This document shows, piece after piece, positions 42,480-50,505 of a stretch of 57,389 nt of DNA. Source of the DNA: Bacteroidales bacterium (GTDB lineage Bacteria > Bacteroidota > Bacteroidia > Bacteroidales > UBA932); assembly GCA_017427885.1 (NCBI GenBank), contig JAFRRW010000014.1:1-57389 (forward strand), in the 5' to 3' direction. Under the pieces are notes generated by a model that was not told the origin of the DNA, made no database searches, and saw only the letters and a list, made by a program, of their open reading frames with translations. A program made the translations under genes and the position numbers. Every line of letters starts with the position of its first letter. Position 1 is the stretch's first letter.

Positions 42480-43961
42480 TCATTGATTGTTAATTGTTAT
42501 CTTCAGTCTGTGTATCCGCCAGAGGTCGAAGGCGATGAGGGAGAGAAGGAAGGTCGCCAGTCCTACGGTGAAGGTCCAGCCGGCGGGGAGGATTCCTGTC
42601 TTCGACACGAAGAAATACGTGACGGCGACGGAAGTCATGAAGGAGGCCGGAATCAGCGCCAGGAAATAGTAGAACTGCCCTTTCTTGGTCTTTGCAAGAT
42701 ATACGGTGGCCGTCCATAACATAAAGACGGAAAGCGTCTGGTTTGCCCAGCCGAACCATCCCCATACCTTGTTGAACCCCTGCGAATCGGACATATTGAT
42801 TTTCAGAAGTATGGCCACCAGAATGAAAATGGGGAGGCAGGTCAGGAGGCGGTTGCGGACCTTTTTCTGGTCGATCTTCAGGAAGTCGGCGGTGATGAGC
42901 CTGGCGCTCCGAAGGGCCGTGTCTCCGCTGGTGATGGGGGCTGCGACGACGCCGAGGATGGCGAGTATCCCGCCGAATATACCGAGCCATCCCGTGGAAA
43001 CCTTAGTCACCACTTCGGGCGCCTGGGCGCTCAGGGATGAACCTACCTCCGCGGCACCGGAATCGAAGAAGAAGTAGGACGATATCGCCGCCCAGATGAG
43101 GGCCACGAGGCCTTCCATTATCATAGAACCGTAAAAGACCGGCCTTCCGAGTTTCTCGTTCTTGATGCACCTGGCCATCATAGGGCTCTGGGTGGCGTGG
43201 AAGCCGCTCACGGCCCCGCAGGCGATGGTGATGAACAGGCAGGGGAAGATGGTCTGGCCGTTCACCCCCAGGGAATGTCCCCTGTTGCCCAGTCCCTCCC
43301 AAAGTTCAGGGATCGAGGGCCATCTCGCAATAAGGCAGACCATCAGGGAGAAGGCCATGAATATGAGGGCGAAGGCGAAAACGGGATATATCTTTCCGAT
43401 GATCTTGTCGATCGGAAGCATCGTCGCGAGGATGTAATAAATGAAGATGACGGCCACCCAGAACATCATCGAGGTTCCGGTCCCGCTGCCTGCCACCGGG
43501 GCTATGCCGCCGAGGATTATGGCGGGGGAATAGACGAACACGGCTCCGACGAGGAGAAGAAGCACGATGGAGAACGCCAGCATCACGTTCTTGGTGTTTT
43601 TCCCGAGATAGAAACCGACCAGGTCGGGGAATCCAGCCCCGCCGTGCCTTATGGAAATCATTCCGGAAAGGTAGTCGTGGACGGCGCCGGCGAAAATGCA
43701 GCCGAACACTATCCAGAGATAGGCCGCAGGGCCGAACTTCGCGCCCATAATGGCTCCGAAGATGGGCCCCGTGCCGGCTATGTTCAGGAACTGGATCATA
43801 AACACCTTCCAGGTGGGCATAGGGATGTAGTCCACCCCGTCAGCCTTGCTTATGGCAGGCGTAGGCCTGGCCGGATCGGGCCCGAAGACCCTGGAGATGA
43901 AGCCTCCGTAGAATATGTACCCCAGAATCAGGGCGAGGACGCTTAAAAGGAAGGATATCAT
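42480..43961 (-). CDS. cstA: Carbon starvation protein A (CstA) family transporter
   Basis: Inner-membrane transporter for peptides or pyruvate, 493 residues with roughly fourteen to sixteen hydrophobic segments. Family sequences are clear: TGPIFGAIMGAKFGP near residue 64, GAVHDYLSGMISIRHGG near 95, SGFHATQSPMMARCI near 253, and FGWANQTLSVFMLW near 405. It is the first gene of a two-gene operon with the HerA-like ATPase. A TAAATTTG box is 21 bases upstream of the start. Confidence 0.93.
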   Translation of the reverse strand: MISFLLSVLALILGYIFYGGFISRVFGPDPARPTPAISKADGVDYIPMPTWKVFMIQFLNIAGTGPIFGAIMGAKFGPAAYLWIVFGCIFAGAVHDYLSGMISIRHGGAGFPDLVGFYLGKNTKNVMLAFSIVLLLLVGAVFVYSPAIILGGIAPVAGSGTGTSMMFWVAVIFIYYILATMLPIDKIIGKIYPVFAFALIFMAFSLMVCLIARWPSIPELWEGLGNRGHSLGVNGQTIFPCLFITIACGAVSGFHATQSPMMARCIKNEKLGRPVFYGSMIMEGLVALIWAAISSYFFFDSGAAEVGSSLSAQAPEVVTKVSTGWLGIFGGILAILGVVAAPITSGDTALRSARLITADFLKIDQKKVRNRLLTCLPIFILVAILLKINMSDSQGFNKVWGWFGWANQTLSVFMLWTATVYLAKTKKGQFYYFLALIPASFMTSVAVTYFFVSKTGILPAGWTFTVGLATFLLSLIAFDLWRIHRLKITINNQ

Positions 43962-43981
43962 AAGAATTCCGTCAATTCATA

Positions 43982-43989
43982 CAAATTTA
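43982..43989 (-). promoter_or_regulatory. TAnnTTTG -7 box upstream of cstA
   Basis: The minus strand reads TAAATTTG, an exact match, 21 bases before the ATG at 43961. It is divergent from the GH2 promoter at 44013-44041. Confidence 0.65.
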
Positions 43990-44012
43990 TGAAAATATTT
44001 CCGGAATACCCC

Positions 44013-44041
44013 TTGGGGTGACCGATTTTATTCTATATTTG
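44013..44041 (+). promoter_or_regulatory. Promoter upstream of the GH2 gene
   Basis: TTG at 44013-44015 and TATATTTG at 44034-44041, spaced 18 bases. The open frame begins at 44044, which would leave almost no leader. The ATG at 44074 is the more likely start. Confidence 0.6.
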
Positions 44042-44073
44042 TAATGTCCGACAAACAATTAACTCTTATCGAT

Positions 44074-45969
44074 ATGAACATCAGAATTACCGCACTGCTG
44101 GCGACGGCCCTGGCATTCTCAGGCCTTGTGTCAGCGCAGAACTGGGCTCCCGCCGGAGACCATATCAGGACCAAATGGGCTGAGGAGGTCACTCCCGCCA
44201 ATGTTCACCAGGAATATCCCAGGCCGCAGCTGGTACGCGGCAACTGGCTCAACCTCAACGGGCTGTGGGACTATGCCATAGTCGGAAAGGAAGCCACCAG
44301 GCCCACGAAGGCCGACGGGAAGATCCTCGTCCCCTTCTGCGTGGAATCCTCGCTCTCCGGTGTTGGCAGGACCTTCACCCCCGACGACGCCCTCTGGTAC
44401 AGGACTTCCTTCAGACTGCCCGCAGGATGGAAGGGAAAGAAGGTGAGGCTGAATTTCGAGGCCGTGGACTGGTCGGCCCAGGTGTGGGTGAACGGAAAGG
44501 AGATAGGCTCCCATACCGGAGGATACACCCATTTTTCCTTCGACATCACCCCGGCTCTCAACAAGGGAGGTAACCAGGAACTCGTGATCAAGGTGCTCGA
44601 CGGCACAGACAATGACATACAGCCCCGCGGAAAGCAGGTTTCCAACCCTTCAGGCATCTGGTACACGGCTGTTTCCGGCATCTGGCAGACGGTGTGGCTG
44701 GAGGCCGTTCCCGACGCTTTCGTAGCCGACTACAACGTGGCTTCCGACATTGCGGAGGGCTCCGTCACCCTTGACGTCGATGTCTGTGGCGCGAAGCCCG
44801 GCGACAGGGTGAAGGTGGCCGTCATCGACGGCGGAGTGGGATACGATCCCGAGAAGGGTGCGGGTCCCGTCGTGGCGGACGCCCAGGCGGCGGCCGGCGA
44901 GCCCGTGAAGGTCGTCATCCCCGATGTTAAACTCTGGTCTCCCGACAGTCCTTATCTCTATGGCCTGAAGATCACCCTTGAAAGGGGAGGAAAGGCCGTG
45001 GACGAGATCCTGGGCTATACCGCCCTCAGGAAGATTTCTGCGCAGAAGGACAAGTCCGGACGCAAGAGGATGGCTGTCAACGACAACCTCCTCTTCCAGT
45101 TCGGCCCCCTCGACCAAGGCTGGTGGCCCGACGGCCTCTACACCGCTCCCACCGACGAAGCGCTTGAATTTGATGTCATCAAGACCCGCGACTTCGGCTT
45201 CAACATGATCCGCAAGCACATCAAGGTGGAGCCTTCCAGGTGGTACTACTTCTGCGACAAGCACGGCGTCCTCGTATGGCAGGACATGCCTTCGTTCTGC
45301 GCCCACAACGGCGCCCGCTGGGACACCCAGACCTACAACCGCGGCGAGGACGTACGCGCCTCCAGGGCTGCGAGGACCAATTATTACAAGGAATGGGGTG
45401 AGATAATAGCCCAGCTGAACAAGTTCCAGTGCATTGCCGTGTGGGTGCCCTTCAACGAGGCCTGGGCCCAGTTCAACACCGCTGCGGCCGTGGATTTCAC
45501 CCGCGAGAAGGATCCCACCAGGCTCATCAACATGGCCTCCGGAGGCAACTGGTACACCCGCAGGAGGGAGAAGGGTATGACCCGTCAGGACACCAAGATC
45601 GGCGACATCATCGACTGCCACAACTACCCCGAGCCCTGGATGAGCTTCTGGGATTTCCAGATGGTCAACGTCCTGGGTGAGTACGGCGGCATCGGCCTTC
45701 CGCTGGAGGGACACCTCTGGCAGACCGACAGGAACTGGGGATATGTCCAGTACAAGGACGGCGACGAGGTGCTCACCGAGTACACCAATTTCGCCGGCCT
45801 CCTGAAGGAACTCGTAGGCTTCGGCTGCTCCGCGGCGGTCTACACCCAGACCACCGACGTGGAGGGCGAGGTGAACGGCCTTATGACCTATGACCGCAAG
45901 GTTATAAAGATGAACGAGGCCAAGCTCCGCGCCGTCAACCTCGACGTCATCGCCTCGATGGAGGAATGA
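44074..45969 (+). CDS. Glycoside hydrolase family 2 enzyme, secreted
   Basis: Exo-acting glycosidase of the beta-galactosidase/beta-glucuronidase/beta-mannosidase superfamily, 631 residues. The signal peptide ends near LVSAQNW. An N-terminal sugar-binding jelly-roll with LNGLWDYAIVG follows, then the Ig-like domain, then the TIM barrel with IRKHIKVEPSRWYYFCDKHGVLVWQDMP split across the nucleophile-side motifs. VPFNEAW holds the acid/base glutamate and VLGEYGGIG the nucleophile side. It is a short GH2 without added domains. It is not next to SusC/SusD genes. The stop is 2 bases from the convergent CoA-transferase gene. Confidence 0.9.
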   Translation: MNIRITALLATALAFSGLVSAQNWAPAGDHIRTKWAEEVTPANVHQEYPRPQLVRGNWLNLNGLWDYAIVGKEATRPTKADGKILVPFCVESSLSGVGRTFTPDDALWYRTSFRLPAGWKGKKVRLNFEAVDWSAQVWVNGKEIGSHTGGYTHFSFDITPALNKGGNQELVIKVLDGTDNDIQPRGKQVSNPSGIWYTAVSGIWQTVWLEAVPDAFVADYNVASDIAEGSVTLDVDVCGAKPGDRVKVAVIDGGVGYDPEKGAGPVVADAQAAAGEPVKVVIPDVKLWSPDSPYLYGLKITLERGGKAVDEILGYTALRKISAQKDKSGRKRMAVNDNLLFQFGPLDQGWWPDGLYTAPTDEALEFDVIKTRDFGFNMIRKHIKVEPSRWYYFCDKHGVLVWQDMPSFCAHNGARWDTQTYNRGEDVRASRAARTNYYKEWGEIIAQLNKFQCIAVWVPFNEAWAQFNTAAAVDFTREKDPTRLINMASGGNWYTRRREKGMTRQDTKIGDIIDCHNYPEPWMSFWDFQMVNVLGEYGGIGLPLEGHLWQTDRNWGYVQYKDGDEVLTEYTNFAGLLKELVGFGCSAAVYTQTTDVEGEVNGLMTYDRKVIKMNEAKLRAVNLDVIASMEE

Positions 45970-45971
45970 TT

Positions 45972-47273
45972 TTAAACTGAGAAATTGTGATAGTTGGGCC
46001 CGAAGCGGTCGAAGGCGGCGCGGTCCAACATTTCACGGTCATCGGGATGGGCGATGCTGATCAGCAGCTTCGCCCTTTCCTGTAATGACTTGCCGTAGAG
46101 GTCCACGGCACCGTATTCGGTGACCACCCAGTGGGCGTCGGCGCGTGGCGTGACCACTCCGGCTCCGGGATTGAGCAGGGGGACTATCTTCGGCTGGCCG
46201 TTGCGGGTGCGGGAGGCGAAGGCCGTCACCGATTTGCCTCCTTCCGACATCGACGCCCCCTTCACGAATTCCAGCTGCCCTCCGGTGCCCGAGAAGATGC
46301 GGGTGCCGATGGAGTCGGCGCTGATCTGTCCGGTAAGGTCCACCTCCGTGGCCGAATTGATGGCCATCATATTGGGATTCTGCGCGATGACCCAGGGATC
46401 GTTGGTGTATTTTATATCCCTCATCTCCACCATCGGATTGTGGTCGATGAAATCATAGACCTCGTGGCTGCCGAGCAGGAAGGAAGCCACCACCTTGCCC
46501 CTGTCTATCTTCTTCCTTGACCCGTTGATGACGCCGGCTTTTATGAGCCTGAGAAGGCCGTCGGCGAACATCTCGGTGTGCAGGCCGAGGTCCTTGTGGT
46601 TCCTCAGCTGGCCGGCGAGGGCGTTGGGCAGGGCCCCGATTCCCATCTGGATGCAGGCCCCGTCGGGAACGAGTTCGGCGCAGTTCTTACCGATGAGCAC
46701 CTCTGTCGGGGTGGGCTCGGCGAAATCCTTGGTAACCAGGGGAGTGTCGTCCTTCACCACATAGTCGAACCTCTCCAGGGGGATGAGGTCGCCGTAGGCG
46801 AAGGGCACGTGGGGGTTGACCACGGCGATGGCGGTCTTCGCCATCTCGACGGCGGCGACTGAGGCGTCCACGGATGTGCCGAGGGATACCATTCCCTTTT
46901 CGTCGGGAAGGGAGACCTGAACCATCGCGACGTCGCAGGGAAGTGCTCCGCAGCGGTAAAGTTTCTGGGACTCACCAAGATGCACGGGCAGGTAGTCGGC
47001 GTAGCCGGCATTCACGTTGGCCCTGACGTTGGGTCCGATGAAAAAGCCCTGGTCGAACAGGATGCCGGTGTACTTCGGCTCGGAATAGGGGGCGGGTCCC
47101 TCGGTGTGGAAATGGTGGAACCGCACGTCCATGATCTCACCGCGGTCGGCACGGCGCACGAGGGCCACTATGAGGCAGTGGGGCACGCTGGCCACGCTGC
47201 TCAGATGGATGTGGTCGTGGGACTTTACGGCCTTTACGGCCTCGTCGGGGGTGGTGTATCGGATTTCTTTCAT
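45972..47273 (-). CDS. Acetyl-CoA hydrolase/transferase family (acyl-CoA transferase)
   Basis: Moves CoA between carboxylic acids, for example acetate and succinate or 4-hydroxybutyrate; the exact pair cannot be told from sequence. The 433-residue product has QMGIGALPNALAGQL near residue 215 and IFSGTGGQLEFVKGA near 340, both family signatures. The frame runs up to 47912 but overlaps mazG on the other strand. I chose the ATG at 47273 (MKEIRYTTPDEA), supported by the box at 47295-47302. A fermentative role is likely. Confidence 0.9.
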   Translation of the reverse strand: MKEIRYTTPDEAVKAVKSHDHIHLSSVASVPHCLIVALVRRADRGEIMDVRFHHFHTEGPAPYSEPKYTGILFDQGFFIGPNVRANVNAGYADYLPVHLGESQKLYRCGALPCDVAMVQVSLPDEKGMVSLGTSVDASVAAVEMAKTAIAVVNPHVPFAYGDLIPLERFDYVVKDDTPLVTKDFAEPTPTEVLIGKNCAELVPDGACIQMGIGALPNALAGQLRNHKDLGLHTEMFADGLLRLIKAGVINGSRKKIDRGKVVASFLLGSHEVYDFIDHNPMVEMRDIKYTNDPWVIAQNPNMMAINSATEVDLTGQISADSIGTRIFSGTGGQLEFVKGASMSEGGKSVTAFASRTRNGQPKIVPLLNPGAGVVTPRADAHWVVTEYGAVDLYGKSLQERAKLLISIAHPDDREMLDRAAFDRFGPNYHNFSV

Positions 47274-47294
47274 ACTGCTCGTCCTGAACGCTCG

Positions 47295-47302
47295 CAAAGA
47301 TA
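47295..47302 (-). promoter_or_regulatory. TAnnTTTG -7 box upstream of the CoA-transferase gene
   Basis: The minus strand reads TATCTTTG, an exact match, 22 bases before the ATG at 47273. Confidence 0.65.
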
Positions 47303-47313
47303 CGCCTTTTTTG

Positions 47314-47321
47314 TAAATTTG
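47314..47321 (+). promoter_or_regulatory. TAnnTTTG -7 box upstream of mazG
   Basis: TAAATTTG, an exact match, 18 bases before the ATG at 47340. It is 11 bases from the opposite box at 47295-47302. Confidence 0.65.
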
Positions 47322-47339
47322 CCGAAACATTCGGGAGGT

Positions 47340-48131
47340 ATGCACACCAGAAAGGAAAAACTCGAACAGTACGGCCGTCTGCTGGACATAATGGACACCC
47401 TCCGCGAGAAATGCCCGTGGAACCGTGCCCAGACCAACGAATCCCTGCGACCGATGACGGTGGAGGAGGTATATGAACTCTCCGACGCCGTCCTCAGGGG
47501 CGACGACGAGGACATCAAGAAGGAATTGGGGGACATCCTCCTCCACGTTGTCTTCTATGCCCATATCGCTGAGGAGAATGGGAAGTTCGACATGGCCGAC
47601 GTGGCCGAGAAGGAATGCGGGAAGATGATATTCCGCCATCCCCACATATTCGGAGGAGGGGCATCGGAAGGCCTTACGGAAGAGGAGGTCGCCAAGAACT
47701 GGGAACTCATAAAGACGAAGGAGAAGGGAGGGAACCGCTCGATCCTCGGAGGCGTGCCGGACAGTTTCCCGCCCGTGCTGAAGGCATATACTATGCAGGA
47801 CAAGGCCAGCGCCGTGGGCTTCGACTGGGAGAAGAAGGAGGACGTGTGGGACAAGGTGGACGAGGAGGTAGGGGAGGCCAGGGAGGCCGCTGAGGAGAAC
47901 GATCCCGCCCATATGGAGGAGGAGTTCGGGGATGCGCTGTTCGCCCTGGTCAATGCCTCTAGGCTCTATGGGATAGACGCTTCCGTCGCCCTCGACAAGG
48001 CCTGCGCGAAATTCAGGAGACGCTTCAACTATCTGGAGAGCCAGACCAAGGAAAGGGGGCTCGACCTCGGGAAGATGACCCTGGCCGAGATGGACGCCAT
48101 CTGGGACGAGGGCAAGGCGAAGGGGCTCTGA
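47340..48131 (+). CDS. mazG: Nucleoside triphosphate pyrophosphohydrolase
   Basis: Hydrolyses NTPs to NMPs and pyrophosphate; a house-cleaning enzyme. The 263-residue product has two MazG repeats. The first has LREKCPWNRAQTNESL near 20 and the metal motif EEVYELSD with KKELGDILLHVV. The second has EEVGEAREA and EEFGDALFALVN. A GGGAGG ribosome-binding-like stretch lies directly before the ATG, unusual for this phylum. The start is chosen at 47340 rather than far upstream, where the frame overlaps the CoA-transferase gene. Confidence 0.94.
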   Translation: MHTRKEKLEQYGRLLDIMDTLREKCPWNRAQTNESLRPMTVEEVYELSDAVLRGDDEDIKKELGDILLHVVFYAHIAEENGKFDMADVAEKECGKMIFRHPHIFGGGASEGLTEEEVAKNWELIKTKEKGGNRSILGGVPDSFPPVLKAYTMQDKASAVGFDWEKKEDVWDKVDEEVGEAREAAEENDPAHMEEEFGDALFALVNASRLYGIDASVALDKACAKFRRRFNYLESQTKERGLDLGKMTLAEMDAIWDEGKAKGL

Positions 48132-48133
48132 AT

Positions 48134-48164
48134 TTGTCCATTAGACGGATAATTAGTAAATTTG
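48134..48164 (+). promoter_or_regulatory. Promoter upstream of the GNAT-like gene
   Basis: TTG at 48134-48136 and TAAATTTG at 48157-48164, spaced 20 bases, both within the region between mazG (stop 48131) and the chosen start at 48191. The gene therefore has its own promoter as well as possible readthrough. Confidence 0.7.
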
Positions 48165-48190
48165 CCCGATTTATACTGAAACCCAAGCCG

Positions 48191-49312
48191 ATGCCTGATT
48201 ACAAGATTCACGAAGTCGTCTCGAAAAAGGACCTGAACAGGTTCATATCCTTCCCGGACATCCTCTATAAGGATTGTCCGCAGTATGTCCCTGCCCTTCA
48301 CGGAGGGGAACGCAAGGCCCTGACCGACGGGATATCCACCGCCAGGTACTGCCCCCATAAACTGTGGATCGTCACCGACGGTAAGAAGGTGGTCGGGCGC
48401 ATCTGCGCCATCGTGAATCCCAGGTACATCGAGAGGTTCGGCCTCAAGAGGGCCCGTTTCGGGTGGTTCGACACCATCGACGACTTCGAGGTTGCGAAAC
48501 TTCTCATCGGCACGGCCGAGGACTGGGCCAGGGAGATGGGTATGGACGAGATCCACGGCCCCCTCTATTACAATACCCTCGGGAAACAGGGGATGCTGGT
48601 GGAGGGATTCGAGAACATTCCCCAGTTCAACACCATCTACAATTTCCCCTACTACAACGATTTCGTAACCAGGCTCGGATATGAGAAGGAACTGGACTGG
48701 CTGCAGTACAAGATGCCGGCCTGCCAGGACATCCCCGAGAAGGTGGTGAGGGTGAGCAAGATGCTCTACGGCCGCTACGACCTCCACGAGGGCAGCATAG
48801 ACCGGATGAAGAAGGACCCGCAACTGGTTATGAGGTTCTTCGATGTCTATAACGAGAGTTTCGCCGGCACGGTGAACAACTTCGTGCCCTTCACGAAGGA
48901 GGAGATGACCGAGGAACTCGGTTCCGTGCTTCCTTACCTCAGCGACAAGACCTCGATAGTGATCCTGGACAAGGACGACGACCTCGTCGCCTTCGCCGTG
49001 TGTTTCCCCTCCATATCCCGAGCCCTCCAGAAGGCCAAGGGGCATCTCTTCCCCTTCGGTTGGTTCCATCTCCTCAAAGCCCTCAGGAACTACAGGGACA
49101 TGGACCTGATGCTCAACGGGGCGGTGGATAAATATCAGAACACCGGGGTTTCCAGCCTGCTGCACATCGGCACCTCCGAGCGCTGCCACAGGAACGGCAG
49201 CGTGTGGACGGTCACCAATCCCCAGATCGAGGGAATCAGCGCCACCAACACCTGGGGGAGGTACGACCACGAACCCTATATGAGGCGCAGGTGCTACCTT
49301 AAGCACTTGTAA
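48191..49312 (+). CDS. GNAT-superfamily N-acetyltransferase-like protein
   Basis: Large single-chain protein of 373 residues related to acyl-CoA N-acyltransferases; the substrate is unknown. The N-terminal half has the alpha-beta pattern of a GNAT domain, with VVGRICAIVNPRYIE near 75 and DEIHGPLYYNTLGKQGMLVEG. The second half resembles a further degenerate GNAT fold ending in WGRYDHEPYMRRRCYLK. The frame opens with a TTG at 48134, but that codon is the -33 element of a promoter. The ATG at 48191 is used. I am unsure of the reaction. Confidence 0.8.
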   Translation: MPDYKIHEVVSKKDLNRFISFPDILYKDCPQYVPALHGGERKALTDGISTARYCPHKLWIVTDGKKVVGRICAIVNPRYIERFGLKRARFGWFDTIDDFEVAKLLIGTAEDWAREMGMDEIHGPLYYNTLGKQGMLVEGFENIPQFNTIYNFPYYNDFVTRLGYEKELDWLQYKMPACQDIPEKVVRVSKMLYGRYDLHEGSIDRMKKDPQLVMRFFDVYNESFAGTVNNFVPFTKEEMTEELGSVLPYLSDKTSIVILDKDDDLVAFAVCFPSISRALQKAKGHLFPFGWFHLLKALRNYRDMDLMLNGAVDKYQNTGVSSLLHIGTSERCHRNGSVWTVTNPQIEGISATNTWGRYDHEPYMRRRCYLKHL

Positions 49313-49317
49313 GTTTT

Positions 49318-49333
49318 CCCGGAGGTCTCCGGG
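49318..49333 (+). terminator. Short perfect palindrome after the GNAT-like gene
   Basis: CCCGGAG-GT-CTCCGGG starts 5 bases after the stop. It is a strong short hairpin but is not followed directly by a T-run (CAAGACGTTTCATTTC), so it may be weak or a processing site before prfA. Confidence 0.4.
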
Positions 49334-49379
49334 CAAGACGTTTCATTTCTTTTTATAAACCTCATATAGACAATAAATT

Positions 49380-50477
49380 ATGGCAGATAACAATACACTT
49401 ATAGATAAAATCCTGAGCCTTCAGGAGAAATACCTCAAACTCCAGGAGCAGCTCTCCAGCCCCGAGGTGGTCTCGGACATGAAGAAGTTCGTCCAGCTCA
49501 ACAGGGACTACAAGCAGCTGGAGCCGGTGATAAAGACCGGTCTGGAATATAAGGGAATGGTCGAGGAACTCGCCGAGGCGAAGGATATAATGATCAACGA
49601 GAAGGACGAGGAACTCAAGGAGATGGCCCGTGCGGAGATCGCCGACATCGAGCCCAGGATTCCCGAGATGGAGCAGAGGATAAAGATACTCCTCATCCCC
49701 GCCGATCCCGACGACTCCAAGAACGCGATAGTCGAGATCCGCGGCGGCACCGGCGGCGACGAGGCGGCCATCTTCGCGGGAGACCTCTTCCGTATGTACG
49801 CCAAGTTCGCCGAGATAAAGGGTTGGAAACTGGAGATCAACGACGAGGCTCCCGGTACGGCCGGAGGCTACAAGATGGTGGTCTTCAAGCTCTCGTCCGC
49901 TTCCGACGGGGTGTACGGAACGATGAAATACGAGTCGGGCGTCCACCGCGTTCAGCGTGTGCCGCAGACCGAAACACAGGGCAGGATACAGACCTCGGCC
50001 GCGTCCGTGGCCGTTTTCCCCGAGGCCGGCGAGTTCGACGTGACCCTCGACATGAACGACATCCGCAAGGATACCTACTGCTCTTCCGGTCCCGGCGGCC
50101 AGGGCGTCAACACCACCTATTCCGCCGTCCGCCTCACCCACATCCCTTCGGGACTGGTGGTCCAGTGCCAGGAAGAGCGTTCGCAGATCAAGAACTTCGA
50201 GAGGGCCCTGGAGGAACTCCGCACAAGGCTCTACAACCTCGAGCACCAGAAATACCTCGACAGCATATCGGAAAAGCGCAAGACGATGGTCTCTACCGGC
50301 GACCGTTCCGCGAAGATCCGCACCTACAACTATCCCCAGTCCAGGGTGACCGACCACCGCATCGGCTGGTCCACCTACAACCTTCCGGGGTTCATGGACG
50401 GGAACATCCAGGAGTGCATAGACCAACTCACAATAGCCGAGAACGCAGAGCGTCTCAAGGAAGCGGGGGAGGATTGA
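49380..50477 (+). CDS. prfA: Peptide chain release factor 1
   Basis: Reads UAA and UAG stop codons and triggers peptide release. The 365-residue product has the N-terminal helical domain ([10 protein letters not shown]), the RF1-specific anticodon-like region, and the universal GGQ at residues 239-241 in [12 protein letters not shown]. Length is usual for RF1. No internal frameshift site is needed. The upstream gap has no exact TAnnTTTG box. The next gene starts 28 bases later. Confidence 0.96.
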   Translation: MADNNTLIDKILSLQEKYLKLQEQLSSPEVVSDMKKFVQLNRDYKQLEPVIKTGLEYKGMVEELAEAKDIMINEKDEELKEMARAEIADIEPRIPEMEQRIKILLIPADPDDSKNAIVEIRGGTGGDEAAIFAGDLFRMYAKFAEIKGWKLEINDEAPGTAGGYKMVVFKLSSASDGVYGTMKYESGVHRVQRVPQTETQGRIQTSAASVAVFPEAGEFDVTLDMNDIRKDTYCSSGPGGQGVNTTYSAVRLTHIPSGLVVQCQEERSQIKNFERALEELRTRLYNLEHQKYLDSISEKRKTMVSTGDRSAKIRTYNYPQSRVTDHRIGWSTYNLPGFMDGNIQECIDQLTIAENAERLKEAGED

Positions 50478-50505
50478 CGGGCGAACCCATTAAAAGTCAG
50501 GAATT

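Noticed and set aside
41126-42493. Plus-strand open frame of 455 codons opposite the HerA-like ATPase
   Set aside because: Antisense shadow with no recognisable domain; the opposite strand has intact Walker A and B motifs.
44650-45714. Minus-strand open frame opposite the GH2 gene
   Set aside because: No motifs; GH2 catalytic residues are intact on the plus strand.
45972-47912. Longer version of the CoA-transferase frame reaching into mazG
   Set aside because: The extra N-terminal 213 residues are antisense to mazG and cross both divergent promoter boxes; the family starts at the ATG at 47273.
48029-49336. Minus-strand open frame of 435 codons opposite the mazG 3' end and the GNAT-like gene
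   Set aside because: Spans two plus-strand genes and carries no family signal.
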